Part shown: positions 1-4,786 of the stretch, one piece after another
How positions within the stretch are numbered: the stretch's first letter is position 1
Layout: the number at the start of each line of letters is the position of its first letter
NCBI GenBank assembly: GCA_030642465.1
Contig: DAOWNS010000130.1
Span: 1-5,614, forward strand
From: Candidatus Thorarchaeota archaeon
GTDB lineage: Archaea; Asgardarchaeota; Thorarchaeia; Thorarchaeales; Thorarchaeaceae
DNA length: 5,614 nt
Direction: 5' to 3'
Program-made: the position numbers and the translations under genes
Notes under the pieces: model-generated
The model's database searches: none
Told to the model about the DNA's origin: nothing
Seen by the model: the letters and a program-made list of their open reading frames with translations, nothing else

Positions 1-1
1 A

Positions 2-115
2 CAAGTCGACGCTGAGGAAACGGAAACAGATGCAAAAGGGACCGATCTTGTTGCAGACGTATCTCTTGGCGACGGTGAACCTGCTGAAGCTTCAATGGAG
101 GGCGGCGCAGAATGA
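2..115 (+). CDS. top6B: C-terminal tail of upstream gene, probably DNA topoisomerase VI subunit B (partial)
   Basis: An open frame enters from the left edge and stops at TGA 113-115, giving 37 residues. Twelve are Asp or Glu and only one is Lys, so the tail is strongly acidic and low in complexity. It has no recognisable domain. The TGA overlaps the ATG of the topoisomerase VI A subunit in an ATGA arrangement, which indicates one operon with translational coupling. In many archaea the gene directly before top6A is top6B, the GHKL-ATPase subunit, so that identity is inferred from position and not from this short sequence. Such a tail would lie beyond the conserved transducer domain of subunit B. 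Another upstream gene cannot be excluded. Confidence 0.6.
   Translation, partial: QVDAEETETDAKGTDLVADVSLGDGEPAEASMEGGAE
97..102 (+). promoter_or_regulatory. Shine-Dalgarno site for top6A
   Basis: GGAGGG lies inside the end of the upstream gene. Ten bases separate its GGAGG from the ATG at 112, and it matches the archaeal anti-Shine-Dalgarno sequence. It supports the ATG at 112 as the true start, and therefore the long N-terminal extension of the protein. Confidence 0.65.
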
Positions 116-2229
116 GTCCGAAAAAGAAGACAGGAAAAAGGGAAACAGTCCAAGCTACATTGGGTGAGATTGCAAAGAAGCCTTCCAAGAAAACTACCAG
201 CAAGAAGAAAACGACTAGGAAGAAACCTGCAGCAAAAATGACCAAGAAGAAAGCACTTGTTAAGAAGGTCAAGGCAAAGTCTTCCGTCAAGAAGGAGCCG
301 CAAGTTGAAACAGGTCCTCCATTGACTTCGCTTCCGGGGGTTGGCTCCAAACTCAAGGACCGACTTGTTTCTGCAGGATATGACTCTGTTCTCAAACTCT
401 CAAAAGCTAGATCGAAGAGCGTTGCAAAGAAAGTGAATGGGCTAAGTAAGACGGGTGCGAAAAAATTAGTTCGGGCGGCAAAGGATTCTCTCAAGGTGCC
501 TGAAAAGAGTACGAAGTCGAAGCCAGCAGCGGACACTGAGCCTGAGGATGATACAGCAATGGAACTCACACGAAGCCCCATTGAGATTCCTCTTGCTTCT
601 CTACCAGGGGTGGGTGCAAAAATGGTACGCAAGCTCGAGGATTCAGGTTACAATTCTGTATCCCGATTATCACGAGCACGTCCGCAAAGTGTTTCACGAC
701 TTGTTAGCGGTTTGAGCACTAGTCGAGCGAAGTTAATAATTCTCGCGGCCAAGAAGGCAATTCAAGATAGAGAATTGCAGGCGTTAACTGGTACGGTCAT
801 TCCCAAAATAGAACCGACGCCCGTTGATAAATCGGTGGCCCTCAAGGATGAGGTTCCTACGGACGTAGCAGCTACGGCCAAGAAAATTGAATCCACAAAG
901 AAGGCTTCACGAAAAAGAGATTCGCCCAAGAAGGCACCAACCAAGAAGAAATCAATGAGGAATGATGTCGAACAGATACCAACTAAGCATCCAAGGACGA
1001 AGGCGAAGAAAAAGAAATCAGGCCTTCCCGTTCCTGCGGCTGTCACTCGTGTTGCCAAGCAGATGAAGAAGAAGTGGAAGGATGCTGAGAAGAGAGCTGA
1101 GGCTCTTGCGGCTGGAGCGGAACCTGAAGAGGGTGAGTTGACAACAGCGGATACAGTCCAAGTTGTTGGCCTAACGTCCGATGAAACACAGGACAAGCTA
1201 GTCCAAGTCGCTATGGAGGTCCTTAACGAAACCATGATGACGGGTCGTCCTGCTTTTGAGATTCCTAGCAGATCCGCGGACAACATTGTTTGGGATGAGA
1301 TTAGAGACCTTCTCCTCCTCGGAATGAAGACTATCACGCGCCCCTATCATTCATTGGCATCCGTCGTAGATGCCACACGTACTGCTCGAGTAATGGAGAT
1401 AGTATTCCAGTTGCTCAAGGCAAACCTACACGCAACGAAACGAGAGGTGTTCTACAGTGACGTTAACCTGTTTCGAGAACAAAAGTATAGCGACAAAATC
1501 ATTGAGGATGTTGCATCTATGCTTCGTACGACTCGAGACAGTGTCCATGTTGTTGCTTCAGCCCGAGGATCAGCCATGGGCCGAGTAGTCATCAGAGATG
1601 GTGGCGACACCATTGATTTGACGAAGATGGGTACAGGCGGGTGGGCAATCACGCCGTTCCTCGAACAGGTGGAGATTCTTGAAAGTGATGCAGAATTCAT
1701 CCTGCTTTCCGAGAAGGATGCCGCAGTGATGCGCCTTTCTGAAGCAAAGTACTGGAACCGACAACCGTGCATTGTCCTTACAGGAAAGGGTAGTGGTGAC
1801 ATCGCGACGAGAGCATTTCTGAAGACGCTTGTGAAGGAGCTTGAGATTCCTGCCTTCGCCCTTGTCGATTCAGATCCGTACGGACACTATATCTACTCGG
1901 TGTTTCTCCGCGGCAGTAAAAGACTCAGTTACGAGTCACCATTCATAGCTACACCGGAGCTGAAACTGCTTGGTGTCTTGAGCAGAGACCTTGATGCTTA
2001 CAATATTCCGAAAGCTGTTCGGATACCGATGGAGCCAACGGACATTAAAAGAGTGAAGGATATGCTCAAGGAGCCCTTTATTCAACAGAACAAAGCTTGG
2101 GTCAAGGACTTGAAACTGATGCTGCAACTGAAGGAGAAGGCTGAGATACAGGCCTTTGCAAGTCATTCATTCCAATATTTGACAGACGAGTACTTACCTA
2201 CGAAGTTGGAAACCGGAGATTGGATTTGA
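112..2229 (+). CDS. top6A: DNA topoisomerase VI subunit A with lysine-rich tail and two helix-hairpin-helix domains
   Basis: This is the DNA-cleaving subunit of the type IIB topoisomerase, which with subunit B relaxes and decatenates DNA by ATP-dependent duplex passage. The catalytic core occupies roughly residues 345-705. It contains FEIPSRSADNI (382-392), REVFYSDVNLF (444-454) with the predicted DNA-linking Tyr448, and a Toprim domain with metal-binding Glu534 (LLSEKDAA) and Asp586/Asp588 (VDSDPYG). All catalytic residues are present, so the enzyme should be active. The length of 705 residues far exceeds the roughly 360-390 usual for archaeal subunit A. The excess is N-terminal: a Lys-rich tail (23 Lys in residues 1-61), RadA-type HhH domains at 71-127 and 161-217 (each with LPGVG), and a second basic stretch at about 256-328. 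The start is set by the ATGA overlap with the upstream gene, a Shine-Dalgarno site and unbroken coding character. Identity is certain; the role of the extension is inference. Confidence 0.96.
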   Translation: MSPKKKTGKRETVQATLGEIAKKPSKKTTSKKKTTRKKPAAKMTKKKALVKKVKAKSSVKKEPQVETGPPLTSLPGVGSKLKDRLVSAGYDSVLKLSKARSKSVAKKVNGLSKTGAKKLVRAAKDSLKVPEKSTKSKPAADTEPEDDTAMELTRSPIEIPLASLPGVGAKMVRKLEDSGYNSVSRLSRARPQSVSRLVSGLSTSRAKLIILAAKKAIQDRELQALTGTVIPKIEPTPVDKSVALKDEVPTDVAATAKKIESTKKASRKRDSPKKAPTKKKSMRNDVEQIPTKHPRTKAKKKKSGLPVPAAVTRVAKQMKKKWKDAEKRAEALAAGAEPEEGELTTADTVQVVGLTSDETQDKLVQVAMEVLNETMMTGRPAFEIPSRSADNIVWDEIRDLLLLGMKTITRPYHSLASVVDATRTARVMEIVFQLLKANLHATKREVFYSDVNLFREQKYSDKIIEDVASMLRTTRDSVHVVASARGSAMGRVVIRDGGDTIDLTKMGTGGWAITPFLEQVEILESDAEFILLSEKDAAVMRLSEAKYWNRQPCIVLTGKGSGDIATRAFLKTLVKELEIPAFALVDSDPYGHYIYSVFLRGSKRLSYESPFIATPELKLLGVLSRDLDAYNIPKAVRIPMEPTDIKRVKDMLKEPFIQQNKAWVKDLKLMLQLKEKAEIQAFASHSFQYLTDEYLPTKLETGDWI
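322..762 (+). repeat. Tandem RadA-type helix-hairpin-helix domains encoded in top6A
   Basis: Two segments of the subunit A extension, residues 71-127 (bases 322-492) and 161-217 (bases 592-762), align without gaps at a period of exactly 90 residues. About half of the 57 positions are identical. Shared elements are L-x-S-LPGVG-x-K, GY-x-SV, LS-x-AR, SV, V-x-GLS, AK and AAK. The pattern LPGVG followed by about 12 residues and then GY-x-SV is that of the N-terminal DNA-binding domain of RadA/Rad51, and the radA gene in this window shows the same pattern. The linker between copies is charged and probably disordered. The copies most likely arose by internal duplication. Confidence 0.85.
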
Positions 2230-2238
2230 GTTCCGCAA

Positions 2239-2466
2239 CTAGTTGTCACTGTGTTGCTGGAAAGTTTCTGTCTTCTTCCTCTCGGTCCTTCCTGCCATTG
2301 GCAATGGCCATTTGGATGCACCATTTATGCCTGGGAAATAGGACCTGTCGAGCGGGTTAGGTGGTGCAGAGGGTCGACCCGTGATCTTGGACCGCCTAAC
2401 ATCAAACAGGATTATTACTAAAACCGCAACAATGGCCAAAGCCGCGATAACGATGTACTCAAGCAT
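2239..2466 (-). CDS. Small single-pass membrane protein, unknown function
   Basis: This 75-residue protein is not recognised. Residues 4-21 form one strongly hydrophobic segment rich in Ile, Val, Ala and Leu, followed at once by DVRRSK. By the positive-inside rule the N-terminus would face outward and the C-terminus inward. The remaining 50 residues are Pro- and Ser-containing, polar and probably unstructured. The ATG is preceded by AAAGG with nine bases between, the same spacing seen in the next gene on this strand. It ends 10 bases from the stop of top6A in convergent orientation and lies 117 bases downstream of the zinc-ribbon/TPR-like gene, with which it might be co-transcribed. The clean membrane segment and ribosome-binding site argue that it is real; conservation could not be tested. 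Confidence 0.6.
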   Translation of the reverse strand: MLEYIVIAALAIVAVLVIILFDVRRSKITGRPSAPPNPLDRSYFPGINGASKWPLPMAGRTERKKTETFQQHSDN

Positions 2467-2475
2467 AATGCGATT

Positions 2476-2480
2476 CCTTT
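2476..2480 (-). promoter_or_regulatory. Shine-Dalgarno site for small membrane protein
   Basis: AAAGG on the minus strand sits nine bases before the ATG at 2466. It is a partial match to GGAGG and supports translation of the 75-residue reading frame. Confidence 0.4.
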
Positions 2481-2583
2481 CAGATTCTATGATGTCTGAA
2501 GTCTTATCTCTTTATTGTTTGAATCAATGCTTAGTTGCAGAACTTATGCACTAAATTGGGTTGGTGTAGCGTTAAGTCGTATG

Positions 2584-3915
2584 CTATGCCTTGCGAATCT
2601 TCTTATCGAGACCCCTGAGCCTTTTGGGGGCGTCCGCTTCCTTGTACTTTTCGGCAGCAAGCTGGTACTTCGCAAGGGCTTCTCTTGACCGACCCTCCTT
2701 GGACAATCGATCACCGTCAGATTCAATGGCTTTACCCCAGGCGCCATAGGATGCGCGTATCCTCTCAGAACACTTGGCTCTCATTTTAGCTCGAGTTGTG
2801 AACATGAAGATCTCACGTGCTTTCTTGAACTGGACTGCGGCCCATTCAAACTCGCCAGCCTTGAAGTGCATCTCACCCTGCGTGAGATGAGACGCCGCCA
2901 TCGCTTCATAGCCGCCATCTATTCTCCTCTGGGCTTCGGCAATTGCCTTGGGACTCTCTGCTCTCTCGAAAAGCGTCTTGGCCATCTCGAACGATTCAAT
3001 GGCACTTTCGTGGTCGTTCTCTTTCTGCCTTTGGACTCCCTGTTCGAGTCTTGCTTTCCCCATGACTTCGTAAACGTAAAACGGGTACTCAAAACCATCT
3101 CCTGTGATTGTGGTCCCGCAATTCGGACAGGATGGCGTCTTTAGCTCGTGCATTGTAGATGTGATGCTAATCTTCTTGGGCTTCCCTACGACAACGTCCA
3201 CGAAACTGCGCGATGCATCCCCACGTCCTCTGGGGAATAGATGTGTGACGGCTTCTGTTGTACTAACATCGATATCGTCTGGGAACAAGTGCCGTAGAGC
3301 TTCATCCGTTGAAGTGGATATGTCGTCTTCCACAACCCTTGGAGGTGCTACCTCCTTGAATGGCATGCCCTCCTTGACTTCGTCTGAAGAGAACTCGGGT
3401 ATGGACGAAGTGTCCCAAGCCATCTCAGCCCTTGAATTATCATACCCCGCTTCAGCCTCCTGAGATGATTCTACAGAAGCGGCCGCGGGCTCATCAGTTG
3501 TCACAACAGGCTTCGCCTCCACCGGGACAGAGCTGTCAACTTCCCAAGTCAGTTCATCAGCTGGTGGGATTGTTGTTGCTTCGATGGTGGATTCTTCTTC
3601 AGGGCGTTCTACCGCTTCAGGCTCTGGAAGGACAGAGTCATCGATATCGGGAAGAACATCTCCTTCTGCATCTGAATTGATTGGTGCCTCTGCTGATTGC
3701 TCTTTGGTCGGTGAGCCAGATTGTGCTAGCATATTGGCCATCTTATCTTCAAGGTTCTCCAAACTATCAGCTACGGGGCTTGATGCATTCTCGGTGACGA
3801 TGGGCTCGCCCATAGCTTTCATATCCTTTCCGATTCTGATTCCACAATGCAAACAGAAGGTTGATCCTTTGCGAATTCTCTTGCTGCATTCCGGGCATTC
3901 TATGAACTCAGCCAT
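2584..3915 (-). CDS. Zinc-ribbon protein with acidic linker and C-terminal TPR-like repeats
   Basis: This 443-residue protein has no assignable specific function. Residues 7-24 form a zinc ribbon, CPEC then CLHC (Cys7, Cys10, Cys21, Cys24). Residues of about 30-240 are acidic, Pro/Ser/Thr/Glu-rich and probably disordered. They contain a tandem 16-residue repeat ending in HLFP (about 203-228). A second CPNC pair (Cys263, Cys266) follows. Residues of about 285-443 are helical and form three related units of some 50 residues, resembling TPR or MIT-like hairpins with alternating Ala, Gly and aromatic positions; the middle unit reads GEMHFKAGEFEWAAVQFKKA. This suggests a cytosolic scaffold for protein-protein contacts. 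The start at 3915 is chosen over the ATG nine bases upstream because TGAGG lies nine bases before it but touches the upstream one. The gene is divergent from the roadblock gene. Confidence 0.85.
   Translation of the reverse strand: MAEFIECPECSKRIRKGSTFCLHCGIRIGKDMKAMGEPIVTENASSPVADSLENLEDKMANMLAQSGSPTKEQSAEAPINSDAEGDVLPDIDDSVLPEPEAVERPEEESTIEATTIPPADELTWEVDSSVPVEAKPVVTTDEPAAASVESSQEAEAGYDNSRAEMAWDTSSIPEFSSDEVKEGMPFKEVAPPRVVEDDISTSTDEALRHLFPDDIDVSTTEAVTHLFPRGRGDASRSFVDVVVGKPKKISITSTMHELKTPSCPNCGTTITGDGFEYPFYVYEVMGKARLEQGVQRQKENDHESAIESFEMAKTLFERAESPKAIAEAQRRIDGGYEAMAASHLTQGEMHFKAGEFEWAAVQFKKAREIFMFTTRAKMRAKCSERIRASYGAWGKAIESDGDRLSKEGRSREALAKYQLAAEKYKEADAPKRLRGLDKKIRKA
3232..3309 (-). repeat. 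Tandem HLFP peptide repeat in acidic linker
   Basis: Within the zinc-ribbon/TPR-like protein, TDEALRHLFP (residues 203-212) recurs 16 residues later as TTEAVTHLFP (219-228). Each copy follows a Ser/Thr/Asp-rich stretch. The DNA is also similar between copies. In an otherwise disordered acidic linker, a repeated amphipathic helix ending in LFP looks like a short binding motif present twice; this is inference. Confidence 0.7.
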
Positions 3916-3924
3916 TCCAAACAT

Positions 3925-3929
3925 CCTCA
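3925..3929 (-). promoter_or_regulatory. Shine-Dalgarno site deciding the start of the zinc-ribbon gene
   Basis: TGAGG on the minus strand is immediately adjacent to the ATG at 3924 but nine bases before the ATG at 3915. The spacing favours 3915, giving a protein that begins MAEFIECPEC. Confidence 0.5.
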
Positions 3930-3955
3930 GATCTACTGCTGACTGCGGCTAGTCA

Positions 3956-3965
3956 TCCTTAAGGA
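3956..3965 (-). promoter_or_regulatory. Possible weak promoter element for zinc-ribbon gene
   Basis: TCCTTAAGGA is a perfect 10-base palindrome with an AT core. Its centre lies about 45 bases before the start codon at 3915. Read as a degenerate TATA box it would place transcription start near 3933, leaving a leader of about 18 bases that includes the Shine-Dalgarno site. The match to the archaeal TATA consensus is poor. Confidence 0.2.
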
Positions 3966-4090
3966 CCAGCACGCTAATGGGGAAACTGAAAAGCCAAACG
4001 CGTAGCAGCATCTCGGCGTTTCATGTAATCCCTATCAGAATTAGATTTGAAGTGTTTCATAAGGGTAGCTTAGACGTATTGCCGAATTTG

Positions 4091-4098
4091 GTACAATA
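4091..4098 (+). promoter_or_regulatory. Possible weak TATA-like element for roadblock gene
   Basis: GTACAATA lies in the 250-base gap between the divergent genes. With usual archaeal spacing, transcription would begin near 4119-4123, about 45 bases before the TTG at 4168. The sequence is only a loose match to a TATA box. Confidence 0.25.
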
Positions 4099-4157
4099 CT
4101 AAGGCATCCCGAGCCGTCATGAATTTCATCGATGCACCTCTAACAGTCTTGAGGACA

Positions 4158-4163
4158 AGGTGA
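4158..4163 (+). promoter_or_regulatory. Shine-Dalgarno site for roadblock gene
   Basis: AGGTGA is an exact match to the core of the archaeal GGAGGTGAT signal and ends four bases before the TTG at 4168. No comparable site precedes the internal ATG at 4279, so this is the main evidence for the longer protein. Confidence 0.55.
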
Positions 4164-4167
4164 ATTC

Positions 4168-4578
4168 TTGGACTGGATACGAGAAGTCTACAACGGCAAA
4201 CCTTTTGTTCTCTTATTTTCCCCTTTTCCTAATACGGGAAGTCCAGCGACAACCAAGGATGTGTTACACGTGCCAGCAATGCCAAAGCGGGAGATCTTTG
4301 AACGAATAATCCAGAATATCACCAGTAAGTTTCCGGACGTCTATGCAGCACTTTTCATCAGTCCAGAGGGCTTTCCGATAAACAGCTGGGGCGTAAGTCT
4401 AGAACGAGCTGAAGAGATATCAGCTCTACTCAGCTCACTCATCGGTAAGACGAAAGAAATCATAAAACAGGTCAATGAGGGCGGTGATTTGCATTTCATC
4501 CAAGTGCAAACGACTTTCGGCGGAATTCGCATTGCTCCTCAAGAAGAGTTTATTCTCGTCACTCTGACCAAGCTCTGA
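4168..4578 (+). CDS. Roadblock/LC7-domain protein
   Basis: The likely role is regulation of small GTPases or assembly of signalling complexes; roadblock/LC7 proteins usually dimerise and are numerous in Asgard archaea. The domain covers about residues 40-134, with an initial amphipathic helix (REIFERIIQNI), a first strand (VYAALFISPEGFPI), a central helix (ERAEEISALLSSLIGKTKEII) and closing strands (LHFIQVQTTFGGIRIAP, EEFILVTLTKL). That order fits the family, and the 99 residues from the internal ATG would form a complete domain alone. The start is uncertain. TTG 4168 has a strong AGGTGA site and adds 37 residues with a short hydrophobic run (FVLLFSPF). ATG 4279, or GTG 4261 or 4270, would match typical family length but lacks a good ribosome-binding site. 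It lies about 200 bases before radA on the same strand, which seems to have its own promoter. Confidence 0.85.
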   Translation: MDWIREVYNGKPFVLLFSPFPNTGSPATTKDVLHVPAMPKREIFERIIQNITSKFPDVYAALFISPEGFPINSWGVSLERAEEISALLSSLIGKTKEIIKQVNEGGDLHFIQVQTTFGGIRIAPQEEFILVTLTKL

Positions 4579-4714
4579 TTCATCAGAATCTGAATTTCAC
4601 AGACGCATCACATTGCCTCTTAAAGCGCAGACCATGCCCATTGTGTAGTTTACTTGATTAGGTTTGTCGAATCCTTCCCTATTTGACACTCACTCGGTGC
4701 CGCAACTAGTGCCA

Positions 4715-4722
4715 TTTTTATA
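4715..4722 (+). promoter_or_regulatory. TATA-box-like promoter element for radA
   Basis: TTTTTATA is the best TATA-like octamer in the 208-base gap before radA. Standard archaeal spacing places transcription start near 4744-4750, which gives a leader of roughly 35-60 bases to the TTG 4787 or ATT 4805 candidate starts and includes the strong Shine-Dalgarno site. It suggests that radA is transcribed independently of the roadblock gene. Confidence 0.5.
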
Positions 4723-4786
4723 CTGTGTGAAGTCACCATAACTTGGCCATGTGCTTTGCATTGGTGAAATTCAGCGTACTAAGCAC

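Noticed and set aside
762..1337. 191-residue frame on the minus strand inside top6A
   Set aside because: It is antisense to a confidently identified gene. Its Phe/Ser/Leu-rich composition is what Lys/Glu-rich coding DNA gives in reverse, and no domain is visible.
1452..2166. Three minus-strand frames (1452-1802, 1570-1764, 1936-2166) opposite the Top6 catalytic core
   Set aside because: They lie opposite conserved catalytic motifs and lack recognisable domains; they are shadows of top6A.
2233..2243. CCGCAACTAGT repeated at 4700-4710
   Set aside because: It is a single 11-base match, with one copy next to the end of two converging genes and the other before a promoter. The 10-base palindrome at 2236-2245 is not preserved in the second copy, so it is probably chance.
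2866..3952. Four plus-strand frames opposite the zinc-ribbon gene
   Set aside because: Their composition mirrors the acidic linker and helical repeats on the other strand. The minus-strand protein has zinc-binding motifs and periodic repeats, so it is the real gene.
4341..4532. 63-residue minus-strand frame inside the roadblock gene
   Set aside because: It is antisense to a clear roadblock domain and has no supporting features.
4577..4590. GATTC-ATCA-GAATC hairpin just after the roadblock gene as a terminator
   Set aside because: The stem is only five base pairs and no T-rich run follows. Archaeal terminators rely mainly on T-rich tracts.
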